This document shows, in pieces, positions 53,093 to 63,000 of a stretch of 64,000 nt of DNA. The number at the start of each line of letters is the position of its first letter. The first letter of the stretch is position 1. The position numbers were made by a program, and so were the translations under genes. Origin of the DNA: Variovorax sp. KK3 (GTDB taxonomy: Bacteria > Pseudomonadota > Gammaproteobacteria > Burkholderiales > Burkholderiaceae_C); assembly GCF_001984055.1 (NCBI RefSeq), contig NZ_LYVO01000023.1:28277-92276 (forward strand), in the 5' to 3' direction. Below the pieces are notes generated by a model. It saw nothing but the letters and a program-made list of their open reading frames with translations. It was not told where the DNA came from and did not search any database.

Positions 53093-53479
53093 CTACCGGA
53101 ACAACCACCAACCTAGTCCCGCCCCGGCAGCGATCCACAAGGCCACGATCACCACCGCGCCAATTCGGCTGACAGGCTTCGTCCCGGTGCTGCGCATCCA
53201 TTCATCCGCCTGTGCACGACATTGATCGAGCACCGGCGCAGGCACCATGCGCACCGCCAGCCAGATCAACGCCGGCAGCAGGATCAAGTCGTCCAGGTAA
53301 CCCAGTACAGGGATGAAGTCCGGTATCAGGTCGATGGGGCTGAGCGCGTAGCCGACCACGAAGAGGCCGAGCACCTTGGCGTACCACGGGGTGGCGGGGT
53401 GTTTGGCGGCGAACCAGAGCGTGACGCCGTCGCGCTTGATGCGCTTTGCCCAGTGCCGCAGCGTGTCGAGAACTGCCAT
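53093..53479 (-). CDS. YkvA-family (DUF1232) membrane protein
   Basis: 128 residues from ATG 53479, with AGGAGG directly upstream; longer readings to 53566 are excluded by it. The DUF1232 core is Y-A-L-S-P-I-D-L-I-P-D-F-I-P-V-L-G-Y-L-D-D, one of the best-conserved short motifs in bacterial membrane proteins, followed by a TM helix at the C-terminus. Function unknown; some members are linked to stress. Divergent from the coiled-coil gene at 53597. Confidence 0.92.
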   Translation of the reverse strand: MAVLDTLRHWAKRIKRDGVTLWFAAKHPATPWYAKVLGLFVVGYALSPIDLIPDFIPVLGYLDDLILLPALIWLAVRMVPAPVLDQCRAQADEWMRSTGTKPVSRIGAVVIVALWIAAGAGLGWWLFR

Positions 53480-53596
53480 GGCGGCCTCCTGCGGCGATGC
53501 TACGTTGGAATGATGACGGGAGCCCTCACGGTTGGGGATGGAAATTCTCGGGCCGTCGCAGCACACTCGGCCCCAACTACGCGCAAAGGTGCTTCG

Positions 53597-54847
53597 ATGA
53601 AGGCTGCAATCACACTCGCCGTGCTGATGCTTTGGGGCATGGCTGCTGCCGCCCAGGACCAGGCCGCCCCCGCCCCAGCACCTCCGATCGCTTCGCCCGC
53701 AAGCGCGCCCACGGCGGGCGTGAGCGGCGCCGCACCGGCTGCCATGTCAGGCGGCGCGCCGATCGTCGTGACGCTGCCGGACAGGGTCTCCATCAAGATC
53801 GACGGCATGCCGCAACCCAGCACGGGCCCCGGGTGGTTCACCTCCGCCGTGCTGGCCGCACTGGTCACGGCGATTGCCTCGCTGATCGGCATCATCGTCG
53901 CCGCCAACAAGCGGCGCGATGTCGAGTCGGAACTTCAGAACACCAAGCTCGGCCACGAGCTTTCACTGCACCAAGCCAGGCAGCAACACGAGCTTGTGCT
54001 GCAGCAGGTCAAGGACGACGCAGCAGATGCGCTGGCGGCCAAGGATCGACAGCTTCAAGCCATGCAGAAGGCCAGGGACCAAGACATTCAAGAGACGCAC
54101 CAATTCGCCACCCTCAGCCGCGAAGACCAGCGAATCGAACTCGAACGGGAACGGCTGCGTCGAACCACGGGCGCATCGGACATCGATATCGAGGTCTCGG
54201 CAGTCAAGCTCGCGCGCGAACACGGCAGCACGGTGGCGAACCTCGTTCATACATTCTTCGACCGCTTGAGCAGCCCGAACTTGGCGCAGCGCGAGCTCGC
54301 CATTCTTGCGCTGTCCGAGTTCGTCGGCGCCGAGGAGCTCCGCGCCTTGCTGGCCGAGCTGTTCGACTCCCCTCAGGGCGATGCGCGCTCCATCGATCTC
54401 GACATCAGCGCGACGCTGAGGATTCAGTTCGAGGGCGATCACCGGCCCGGCCAGCAAGACCTGTGGAAGACCGCAGAACAGGCCCGCTTAATGATCGAAC
54501 GCGGCATCAACATCGATCTGAATTCGAGCACGATGGTCGTGTCGGTGGAACTCCGCGCGGCTCGCTTGCAGCCGACGGAGTTCGACGTCTTCGTGCACGG
54601 CTACGCCATCAAGGCGGCAAGTGCCAGGGGCCCGGCCCTTGCGCAGTACCTGGAGGCACGCACGGCCGTGGTCGGTCTGGTGAAGAACCTGGGCGCCAAC
54701 TATCCGAGGTACCGATTGGGTCAGCCCCTGTACTTCGGATCTTCGAGCCTCGAACTGAAAGACTTGCGAGCCGGGGAAGATTGGAAAGCCGACGGCAAGA
54801 TTCCTGTCGCCAAGCCCGCGGATGCGAAGGGCGACGCGCTCGCCTGA
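53597..54847 (+). CDS. exported/membrane coiled-coil protein, unknown function
   Basis: 416 residues. Sec signal peptide (about 1-22, cleavage after A-A-A-A). A Pro/Ala-rich linker is followed by a TM helix (about 77-101, F-T-S-A-V-L-A-A-L-V-T-A-I-A-S-L-I-G-I-I), then a long coiled coil (about 105-200, rich in Q, E, K and R) and a globular C-terminal domain of about 210 residues without known motifs. This topology puts the coiled coil in the cytoplasm. It forms no obvious operon. No function can be given. Confidence 0.7.
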   Translation: MKAAITLAVLMLWGMAAAAQDQAAPAPAPPIASPASAPTAGVSGAAPAAMSGGAPIVVTLPDRVSIKIDGMPQPSTGPGWFTSAVLAALVTAIASLIGIIVAANKRRDVESELQNTKLGHELSLHQARQQHELVLQQVKDDAADALAAKDRQLQAMQKARDQDIQETHQFATLSREDQRIELERERLRRTTGASDIDIEVSAVKLAREHGSTVANLVHTFFDRLSSPNLAQRELAILALSEFVGAEELRALLAELFDSPQGDARSIDLDISATLRIQFEGDHRPGQQDLWKTAEQARLMIERGINIDLNSSTMVVSVELRAARLQPTEFDVFVHGYAIKAASARGPALAQYLEARTAVVGLVKNLGANYPRYRLGQPLYFGSSSLELKDLRAGEDWKADGKIPVAKPADAKGDALA

Positions 54848-54996
54848 CCGAGGCACCCGAGCGGTTCAACGCGATCCATCGCGGCGTTCAGTTGTTTGGC
54901 CGATGCAAACAGTGTTGTTGCCGGCCGCTGGTTTATCCCCGAGCTGCGAACTCCTACATTGCTTGCATCTGCAATTGCTTTGAAGGAAACCCTTTC

Positions 54997-55401
54997 ATGA
55001 CCACACGCGACGTCGTCAGCCCGCCCGAGCGCCACGCCCTGTACGAGCTGCACCGCTATTCCCCAGCCATCCGCGCCAATGGCCTGCTGTTCGTGTCCGG
55101 CCAGGTCGGCAGCCGGCCCGATGGCTCTCCGGAGCCCGAACTCGACGACCAGGTTCGCCTCGCATTCAAGAACCTCAACGCCATCCTCGCCGAGGCCGGA
55201 TGCAGCTTCGACGACGTGATCGACGTGACGGTGTTCATGGTGAACCCCGACGCCAATTTCGAGCGCGCATGGGCCGTGGCCGCGGAATACTGGGGCAAGG
55301 CGCCGTATCCGACCGCAACGGCGATCGGCGTCACGTGGCTGTCCGGGTTTCAGTTCGAGATCAAGGTAATTGCCAAGCTGCCGGAAGGCGCCGCGCACTG
55401 A
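54997..55401 (+). CDS. RidA-family protein
   Basis: 134 residues from ATG 54997 (GAAGGAAAC upstream). The YjgF/RidA fold is shown by G-L-L-F-V-S-G-Q-V-G, D-D-Q-V-R-L-A-F-K-N-L-N-A-I-L and V-T-V-F-M-V-N-P. In the imine deaminase RidA, an Arg precedes V-E-I-E-A-I-A; here that segment reads F-Q-F-E-I-K-V-I-A, so the deaminase Arg appears to be missing. It is probably one of the Rid subfamilies of unknown activity. Monocistronic. Confidence 0.85.
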   Translation: MTTRDVVSPPERHALYELHRYSPAIRANGLLFVSGQVGSRPDGSPEPELDDQVRLAFKNLNAILAEAGCSFDDVIDVTVFMVNPDANFERAWAVAAEYWGKAPYPTATAIGVTWLSGFQFEIKVIAKLPEGAAH

Positions 55402-55435
55402 GGGCGCAGACTGCGCACCTTTCAGGTCCGACCGG

Positions 55436-55894
55436 TTATGCGCCGCGCGCAATGGCGGCGGCCCTCGCCACACTGATCGACCGCACGATCGGGTCCGCAT
55501 GCCGATGCGCCAGCTGCCACGCGCCCTCCGCACTGAGGCGATAGACCAGCGTGATGCGCAGCGACCAGTCCTGTTCGGGCAGATCCGCAATCACGACCCG
55601 CTGCCGCTCGATCGCAACCAGCACGGCCAGGTCGCCCGACGCGTACCACTGCACAAACTCGACCTGCCCTTCGCCTCCGCGAAAGAAGCGCTTCAGCTCC
55701 GCCTTGCGCTCTTCTGGCCAGTGAAGGCCGCGGACGACGGGGCCGCCGAAGGGCTGCATCAAGGTGAAGTCGTCGGTATGCGAGATGAGGCCGAGGTAGC
55801 CGTCGATGTCGCCTTGCAGCAAGGCGGTGTTGGCGGTGTCGGTGCGTTGGAGCAACGCCTCGAGTTCGTCGCTGCCGGGTGCGTAGCCACTCAT
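55436..55894 (-). CDS. SnoaL/NTF2-like protein
   Basis: 152 residues from ATG 55894. The upstream frame to 56047 is not needed. The NTF2-like cone fold (DUF4440/SnoaL group) is suggested by L-L-Q-G-D-I-D-G-Y-L-G-L-I-S-H-T-D-D-F, the F-F-R-G-G strand and Y-R-L-S-A-E-G-A-W-Q-L-A-H-R-H-A-D-P-I. Members act as hydrolases, isomerases or ketosteroid-like binders; substrate unknown. Convergent with the RidA gene, divergent from the LysR gene. Confidence 0.75.
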   Translation of the reverse strand: MSGYAPGSDELEALLQRTDTANTALLQGDIDGYLGLISHTDDFTLMQPFGGPVVRGLHWPEERKAELKRFFRGGEGQVEFVQWYASGDLAVLVAIERQRVVIADLPEQDWSLRITLVYRLSAEGAWQLAHRHADPIVRSISVARAAAIARGA

Positions 55895-56084
55895 GGCTGC
55901 ACCTCGGTGCAGCCGAGCAGCAAAGACTCTTCGCCTTCGGGTCGATCGATCAAGAAGAGTAAACGCATGGCACCTCCATCGTCTGATCGCTCGATGGTGC
56001 GCGCGCTGCACCCTGCCCGTCTTGAATGTTTGCGGCATCCGCCGCAACGCCGAACAGAATTCCGCTGCCCAACATAATCACCGC

Positions 56085-57008
56085 ATGCACGCGTTCTCAC
56101 ACTCGATCCGCTACTTCGAAGAGGTCGCCGCACAAAAATCCATCCGCCGCGCCGCCGAGCGCTTGAACATCGCGCCCTCGGCCGTCACGCGCCAGATCGC
56201 GCGCTTCGAGGAGCAGCTCGGCGTTCCGTTGTTCGAACGGCTGCCGCGTGGCGTGCGGCTCACTGCGGCGGGCGAGATGATGCTGGGGCAGATACGCCGG
56301 ATGCAGCGCGACTTCGGCACTGCCGTCGCGCAGGTGGATGCGCTCAAGGGCACGAGCCGCGGGCATGTGGGCATCGGGGTGCTGCAGTACATGAGCGCGC
56401 GCTTCGTGCCGCAGCTCATCGTCGACGTGTCGAAGGACCACCCGGGCATTTCGTACACGGTGTACACCGGCAACTCGCCCGAGATCGTCGATGCGGTGGT
56501 GCGGGGCGACCTGGACATCGGGCTGTGCTGGCAGCCGGCCGCATCGATGCCGGTGCGCAACGTGCGCGTGTTTCCGGTGCAGGTGGGCGTGGTGGTGGCG
56601 TCGGGGCACGAGCTGGCCGCGCGGCGGTCGATGCGGGTGGCGGAGTGTCTGCACTATCCGCTGATCATCCAGTCGCAAGACGCGGTGCTGCGGCGCATGG
56701 TCGAAGACGTGTCGCGCGGCGCGTCCGGCCGGGTCACGCCCTTCGTGGAGACCAACTCGATTCCCACCATCGTGGCGCTGCTGGTGGCCGGAGCGGGCAT
56801 CTCGATCATGACGCGCGCCACGGTGCAGAACGAGATCGACGCGGGCGCGCTGCGGCACATTCCCATCTCCGACCGGGGCATCGGCAGCGTGTCGCTGTCG
56901 CTGTTCGTGCGGGCCGATCGCGCGCTCTCGCCGTCGGTGTCGCTGATGCTGGAGCTGCTGGAATCGCGCTTCGACGCGCTGGCCGGCGCGCCCTCGTCCG
57001 GCGCCTGA
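56085..57008 (+). CDS. LysR-family regulator of the dioxygenase cluster
   Basis: 307 residues from ATG 56085. N-terminal HTH (F-E-E-V-A-A-Q-K-S-I-R-R-A-A-E-R-L-N) and an effector domain with a well-formed R-x-x-x-L hinge. It lies upstream of and on the same strand as the binding-protein/dioxygenase pair (132-bp gap). LysR genes of this lineage (ilvY/nac-like wording A-P-S-A-V-T-R-Q-I) often regulate such neighbours. Confidence 0.9.
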   Translation: MHAFSHSIRYFEEVAAQKSIRRAAERLNIAPSAVTRQIARFEEQLGVPLFERLPRGVRLTAAGEMMLGQIRRMQRDFGTAVAQVDALKGTSRGHVGIGVLQYMSARFVPQLIVDVSKDHPGISYTVYTGNSPEIVDAVVRGDLDIGLCWQPAASMPVRNVRVFPVQVGVVVASGHELAARRSMRVAECLHYPLIIQSQDAVLRRMVEDVSRGASGRVTPFVETNSIPTIVALLVAGAGISIMTRATVQNEIDAGALRHIPISDRGIGSVSLSLFVRADRALSPSVSLMLELLESRFDALAGAPSSGA

Positions 57009-57140
57009 AACGACCGGCTTCCGTTGCCTCGAAGAGAACGCAGACACCGAAAATCGGTGCTTGTGGTCCCGAGCGGCGTGGCCTAGATTCGAACGCAGAC
57101 AGTCTCGTCTTGCTACTTTCGACGCTTCGTTCGCTCCACC

Positions 57141-58193
57141 ATGCCATCGACCCTTTTCTGCTCCCGGCGCCGCTTCGTCGCCCAGATGGGCGCAGCCGCC
57201 GCCGTGGCGACCCTCGGTGCGCCGGCCTTCGCCCAGCGCGCCCTGACCAAGGTGCGCTACCAGCTCGACTGGCGCTTCGAGGCCGGCACGGCCGCGCACA
57301 TCCTGGCCCTGCGCAAAGGCTACTTCACCGAAGAAGGGCTGGACGTGACGCTCAACGTCGGCGCCGGTGCCTCGGCGACGGTCACGCGGTTGGCATCGGG
57401 CAACTTCGACATGGGCACGGGCGACCTGAATTCGCTGGCCGAGTTCGCGGGCAACAACGCGCAGTCGCCGGCCACGGCGGTGATGGTGCTGTACGAGACC
57501 ACGCCTGCCGCGGTGTTCTCGCTGAAGAAGGGCGCGATCGGCAAGCCCGTCGACCTGAAAGGCAAGACGATCGCCGCACCGGCCAACGACGGTGCGCGGC
57601 GCATCTTTCCGCTGTTCGCCAATGCGAACGGCATCAACGCGCAGTCGGACGTCAAATGGCTGTCGGTGGAGCCCGCACTGCGCGAGACGATGCTGGTGCG
57701 CGGCCAGGCCGATGCGATCACGGGGTACATCGCCTCGGGCTTCGTGTCGCTGCAGCGGCTGGGCGTGAAGCCCGACGACATCGCGGTGATGCGCTTCGCC
57801 GATTTCGGCGTGCCGCTGTACGGCAACGCGGTGATGGCCAGCAACGCCTTCATGCGCGAGAAGCCGGCAGCAGTGGCAGCCTACCTGCGCGCACTCACCC
57901 GTGCGTACAAAGAAGCGGTGAAGGACCGGCCCGGCACGGTGGCTGCGCTGAAGGCGCACGAGCCGCTGGTGGACGACAAGATCGAGGCGCTGCGGCTCGA
58001 CGTGATCCTCGACGACGAGATCGGCACGGCCAACGTGCGCAAGGCCGGCATCGGGCTGATCGACGCGGCGCGCTACCAGCAAGGCATCGATTCGCTGGCG
58101 AAGGCGCTCGAGTTCAAGAGCGTGCCCAAGGCGTCGGCGCTGATCGACATGCAGTTCCTGCCCAACGCCGCCGAGCGAAGGATCTACGCGTGA
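57141..58193 (+). CDS. NMT1/ThiY-type ABC binding protein with Tat signal
   Basis: 350 residues. N-terminus with a Tat motif S-R-R-R-F-V-A-Q-M and h-region to A-F-A-Q. The mature part starts V-R-Y-Q-L-D-W-R-F-E-A, the NMT1/THI5-like pattern of receptors for thiamine precursors, riboflavin, nitrate, taurine or sulfonates. No permease or ATPase gene is adjacent. The stop overlaps the dioxygenase start by one base, so the two are cotranslated and the ligand is probably the enzyme's substrate or a precursor. Confidence 0.88.
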   Translation: MPSTLFCSRRRFVAQMGAAAAVATLGAPAFAQRALTKVRYQLDWRFEAGTAAHILALRKGYFTEEGLDVTLNVGAGASATVTRLASGNFDMGTGDLNSLAEFAGNNAQSPATAVMVLYETTPAAVFSLKKGAIGKPVDLKGKTIAAPANDGARRIFPLFANANGINAQSDVKWLSVEPALRETMLVRGQADAITGYIASGFVSLQRLGVKPDDIAVMRFADFGVPLYGNAVMASNAFMREKPAAVAAYLRALTRAYKEAVKDRPGTVAALKAHEPLVDDKIEALRLDVILDDEIGTANVRKAGIGLIDAARYQQGIDSLAKALEFKSVPKASALIDMQFLPNAAERRIYA

Positions 58194-59206
58194 TGACGAG
58201 CACAGCGGTGGCGCCACCCGAAGCGCAGTACGACACCCACGTCGAAGCCGACACCGGCATGTCGGCCGAGTCGATTCCCGTCATCGATTTCTCGGGCTAC
58301 CTCTACGGCACGCGCCAGCAGCGCACCGCCGTGAGCCAGGCCATCGCCGATGCCTGCCGCCGCTACGGCTTCTTCTACCTCGAACAGCATGGCATGGCGA
58401 CCGAGCTGGTCGACAACGCCTTCGACGCGGCGCGCGAGTTCTTCGCGCTGCCGCTGGACGAACGCATCGCCTGCAAGGCCTCGACGGGCCGGCAGAACCG
58501 CGGCTACCAGCCGATGTTCGACACCCAGCGCGAGGGCGAGGCGCCCGATGTGAAGGAGTCCTTCGACATGGGGTTTCCGTTGGACGACGCGGCGCTAGCC
58601 CGGCTCGCGGACCTGCCGTTCTACTCGCGCAATGCGTGGCCGCAGGATGCAGGCTTTCGGTATCGGGTGGAGAACCTTTACTACGCGATGCTGAACTGCG
58701 GCCAGCAGGTGCTGCGGGCCATGGCCGAATCGCTGGCGCTCGACGCCAACTTCTTCGTGTCGCGCTGCAGGCAGCCCTTTACCAACATGCGGCTGGTGCA
58801 CTACCCGCCGCAGCCGCCCGCGGTGGATGGCGGCATCGGCGCACGCCCGCACACCGACAAGGGCTTGATCACGCTGTTGCTCAACGACGCGAACGGCGGC
58901 CTGCACGTGCAGTCGGCCGACGGCCAGTGGATCGACGCGCCGCCACGGCCGGGGGCGTTGATCATCAACGTGGGCGATCTTCTGACGCGCTGGACCAACG
59001 GGCGTTTTCGCTCGGCGGTGCACCGGGTGGTCAATGTGTCGGGCAACGAGCGTTTCTCGATTCCGCAGTTTCATCACCTGAACTACTTCGCCGAAGTGGA
59101 CCCGGCCGACATTCCGGGTGGGGGCGAGGTGCGGTATCCGGTGATTCAGGCGGGCGAGTTCGTCGGCGCAGGCTTCAAGCGCGACCGGAAGTCGTGGCGG
59201 AGTTGA
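58193..59206 (+). CDS. isopenicillin-N-synthase-like 2OG-Fe(II) dioxygenase
   Basis: 337 residues from ATG 58193. N-terminal DIOX_N region (I-P-V-I-D-F-S-G-Y-L-Y-G) and the jelly-roll with Fe ligands His220 and Asp222 (P-H-T-D-K-G), His277 (A-V-H-R-V) and the 2-oxoglutarate-binding Arg287-x-Ser289 (N-E-R-F-S-I-P). All catalytic residues are present. Such enzymes hydroxylate or oxidise small molecules. Coupled to the NMT1-type receptor. Its 3' end overlaps by 32 bp the end of a convergent gene. Confidence 0.9.
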   Translation: MTSTAVAPPEAQYDTHVEADTGMSAESIPVIDFSGYLYGTRQQRTAVSQAIADACRRYGFFYLEQHGMATELVDNAFDAAREFFALPLDERIACKASTGRQNRGYQPMFDTQREGEAPDVKESFDMGFPLDDAALARLADLPFYSRNAWPQDAGFRYRVENLYYAMLNCGQQVLRAMAESLALDANFFVSRCRQPFTNMRLVHYPPQPPAVDGGIGARPHTDKGLITLLLNDANGGLHVQSADGQWIDAPPRPGALIINVGDLLTRWTNGRFRSAVHRVVNVSGNERFSIPQFHHLNYFAEVDPADIPGGGEVRYPVIQAGEFVGAGFKRDRKSWRS

Positions 59207-59765
59207 TGGGCATGAGGCGCAAATTGGCCAGGGGGTGCGCCGTCGCCTTCGCATGAATGGTGGGGTGCGACTTGAACGCCCTTCTCAAGGCACCCTTGCG
59301 CTTGAGCCACGTCAACTCGGCATGCAACAGCAGGATGCCCTCTTCACGCGGAAAGAACAGAAGCCGGCTGCCCACCAGCGAACGCAGGCGTTCGTCGTTG
59401 TGCACGATGAGCAGCCGCGACTGATCGAGCGATAGCCGCTCGACCATGGCCCAAGGCAGCTCGTAGGCCTCGTAGCCGTCGCCCAAGGCGCCTTGCCGCT
59501 TGGTGATGACCAGCCCCGTCTCGAAGACCTGCAGGCTCGTGACCGCGCCGCCCCAGCCGGCCGCGGCGCCCATGATGGCGGCGAAGGCGCCCAGCAGCGC
59601 GAGGCCGCTGTAGCCCAGGGCCAGTGCCAGCAGCACCAGCACGGCCAGCACGAACAGCGACTTCGCCGGACGGTACGTGGCGCCGATGCTCAACGGCGCC
59701 TGGGTGGTGTCGACGCCGACGGATGCGACGGGAACCGCGCACGAAGGCGCCTGGGCGATGTACAT
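59175..59765 (-). CDS. small membrane protein, PH-like cytoplasmic domain
   Basis: 196 residues from ATG 59765; the same frame stays open far to the right but is antisense noise of the patatin gene. Two adjacent TM helices (about 35-75, L-F-V-L-A-V-L-V-L-L-A-L-A-L-G and L-L-G-A-F-A-A-I-M-G-A-A-A-G-W) are followed by a beta-rich domain (L-Q-V-F-E-T-G-L-V-I-T-K-R, then a W-A-M-V-E-R-L-S-L segment) reminiscent of bacterial PH-like domains. No function known. It overlaps the dioxygenase gene by 32 bp at its 3' end and diverges from the patatin gene. Confidence 0.75.
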   Translation of the reverse strand: MYIAQAPSCAVPVASVGVDTTQAPLSIGATYRPAKSLFVLAVLVLLALALGYSGLALLGAFAAIMGAAAGWGGAVTSLQVFETGLVITKRQGALGDGYEAYELPWAMVERLSLDQSRLLIVHNDERLRSLVGSRLLFFPREEGILLLHAELTWLKRKGALRRAFKSHPTIHAKATAHPLANLRLMPINSATTSGRA

Positions 59766-59931
59766 CCTCGACTCCTTCCGCGGCCCGCGCGACGACCGGG
59801 CCAAGGCTGACAAGACTAGGGGCTGAGCCGAGCCTGCGTCAACCGTGGCATGCAGCCGACCGACGGGTTGCATCCACAACACGAGGTACGCCAGGCCAGG
59901 GGCGCGCCGCCGCAAGCAGCGAACAACACCG

Positions 59932-59960
59932 TTGCCAAACCCGCGCTTGTCCATTACATA
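59932..59960 (+). promoter_or_regulatory. candidate sigma-70 promoter for the patatin gene
   Basis: TTGCCA (59932-59937), 17-bp spacer, TACATA (59955-59960); 78 bp before the GTG. The -35 matches 5 of 6 and the -10 matches 3 of 6. Confidence 0.4.
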
Positions 59961-60038
59961 CGAGCGGCGAGCACGCGAACGGGGCCACGACAACGCCATC
60001 AACCATGCCCCGACTCGCCTGGCGCAGGAGGGCATTCC

Positions 60039-63000
60039 GTGACACCGATCGACAACGAGGTGGTCCGCAGGCGAAAGCAGCTCGACGACCCGAGGATTCC
60101 CGCCGACGCAAGCCGTCAATGGGGGCTGGCGCTGTCGGGCGGCGGCATCCGCAGCGCGACCTTCTGCTTCGGGCTGCTGCGCGCTCTGGCGCATCGCAAG
60201 TCGCTGCTGCGCTTCGACCTGCTCTCGACCGTGTCGGGCGGCGGCTACATCGGCACGGCGGTCGGCTCGCTGCTGAACCGGGCGACCAACCGTGCGGAGG
60301 CCGAGGCCGTGGTCGAGGCACTGGACGGCCAACTGGCCTCGCCCGCCGCGCCGCGCCACGGCCCCAATGCGGAGCAGACGTCGAGCTGGTTCCTGTGGTG
60401 GCTGCGGGCCAACGGCCGCTACTTGATTCCCAGGGGCGCCAAGGACACGACCTTCGCGGTGGCGCTCTACCTGCGCAACCTGCTGGCCATTCATTTCGAG
60501 CTGGGCCTGCTCGCGATGCTGCTGGGCCTGCTGCTGTGCATCGTCGACCTGGGCGCATGGCAGGGGCTCGAGACGCTGGGCTACCTGTACTCGTCGCGCG
60601 GCCTGTTCGACATACTGCGGCTGGTGCCGGGCAACGGGTGGTTCGCCACGGTCTGGGTGGGCATGCCCTTCGCGTTGCTGGCCTGTGCGCGCCACCTGGC
60701 GGCCTACTGGGCGGTGCCGTGGGTGCAGGTGGCCGGCACCAGCCTGCGGCGCCTCAGCCGCATCGTGCTGGCGCTGGGCGTGCTGTTGATCGTCGCGTTC
60801 TCGCTGCTGGGCGACAACGGCAGCGAGTACGGCGACACGGTCCGCACCGTGGCCTGGTGGAGTTGCGGCCTGCTCATCGTCGTATGGGCCTGGGGCACGT
60901 CGCTGGCCGATGCCGAAATGCGCCGCGCAGACAAGACCCATGGGCCTGCCCTGCAGGCCGACACGGCACGCAACGTGCTCACCAAGAAGCTGGCCAATCG
61001 GCTGCGCGTGGTGGCGCTGCTGTTGCTGGCCGGCTTCGTCGACCGCCTGGCGTGGTACCTGGCCTTCACCGGGGTGTCGCTGGTCACCTCGGGCCTGAGC
61101 TTGGGCGTGGCCGCGGCGCTGCTGCGTACGGTGCTGCCGACGCTGTCCAACCTGTCTTCCAGCGCGGGCGGCAACAGCGGCGCCTTGCTGCGCTGGGTGG
61201 GGCGGCTGCTGGGCTACCTGCTGACCTTCCTGCTGTGCACGTGGTGGGTGTCGCTGGTCTACCAGGCCGTGCTGGGCTCGATGTTCGGCGGCGAGACGCT
61301 GCAGTACGACGACGCGGGCCAGGTGCTGGTGCTGATCGCGATTCCGGTGGTGGCCTACCTGTGGTGGACAGGGCGCAACTTCGCGTTTCTCAACCTGTCT
61401 TCGCTGCACTCGTTCTACCGCGCGCGGCTCGTTCGCAGCTACATGGGCGCGGCCAATGGCAAGCGCTTCGGCCAGGCCGATCCGCTCGGCGCGCTGAAGC
61501 CCATCGACACGGTGATGCCGACCAACTCGCCCACCGCGTCCATCGACGACGTGTGGCCCGACGACGATTTGTCGCTGGCCGACTACCAGCCTCAACGCGG
61601 CGGCGGGCCGGTGCACCTGTTCGGCGTATGCGTCAACCAGACGACGGACCCGCGCGGCGGCATCTTCAATCAAGACCGGCGCGGTCTGAACCTGACCATG
61701 GCCTCGGGCGGCCTGATGCAGGTGGGCCAGGAAGCCTGGCAGCCCTTGCCGATAGCCGCGTCGATGAGCGTGGGTCGCTGGATGGCGATCTCGGGCGCGG
61801 CGGTGTCGAGCGGCATGGGCCGCGGCACGCTGGGCGGGCTGTCTGCCTTGCTGACCTTCGCGGGCGTGCGGCTCGGCTACTGGTGGAGCTACGCCGAGCG
61901 CACGGCGGCGGCCACGACCAAGTCGCCGCCCTTCGCCAAGACCAAGGGGCTGGTGGACGAGATCTTCGGCCGCTTCAAGGGCACGACCGGGCAGGACTGG
62001 TACCTGACCGACGGCGGCCACTTCGACAACACCGCCGCCTATTCGCTGCTGGCCCAGCGGGCCGAGGTGATCGTGCTGGCCGACTGCGGTGCCGACCCGG
62101 ACTACCGATTCGAAGACCTGGAGAACCTGGTCCGGCTGGCCCGCGTCGATCTGCAGGCCGACATCCAGTTCCTGCGGCCCCGCTCGTCGGCCGGCAAGCC
62201 CGCCGGCACCGGCGGCAGCGCGAAGGGGCTGAAGTCGCTGGACCAGTTCGGCTCCATCAACGACCTGGCGCTGGCCGATTCGAGCGCTTGCCTCGCACTG
62301 GCCAAGGTCAAGTACGGCGGCCAGAAGCCCGGCCAGGGCATCCTGATCCTGATCAAGCCGAACATCTGCGCCGGCCTGCCGGTCGACTTGCTCAACTTCA
62401 AGGGCCAGAACCCGAGCTTTCCGCAGCAGACCACGGCGGACCAGTTCTTTTCGGAAGCGCAGTGGGAAAGCTACTTCCTGCTGGGCCAGTACCTGGGCAG
62501 CCACCTGGACCAGAAGCTCATCGAGACCCTGGTCGCCGACTGCGACGACTTCTTCGAATACGACGATTGCAAGCCCGGCAAGGCCGCCGGCCAGAAGGCC
62601 AAGGAGAGCGAGAAAGGCGCGCCCGCCAGCCGGCTCCCGTCGCGCTTCGGCGGATCGGCCGTGACCGCTTCGCTGGGCCTCGGCGCCGCTGCCACCTTGG
62701 GCGTGTCGGCCTGGCAGGCGATCGACAGCGTGCGCACGTCCTACGGCAAGCAGGTCGAGGCCGAGAGAGCAGCGCTCAAGGAACTGGCCGACCTGTGGGC
62801 CAACGTGCCCGTGCGCGTTGCCAACGAACCCGCCACGACATCGACCCCCATCGACAAGCTGGCCTCGGCGCTGGTGCGAACGGCCGACACCCTGTGCCCC
62901 AGCGGCGAGGCCGACTGGTTCACGCGTTCGCCGGTGGCGACGCACGTGTTCCAGTACGCGGTGGAGCGGTGCACGGCCTTGCCGCTGGCCATGCGCGGCG

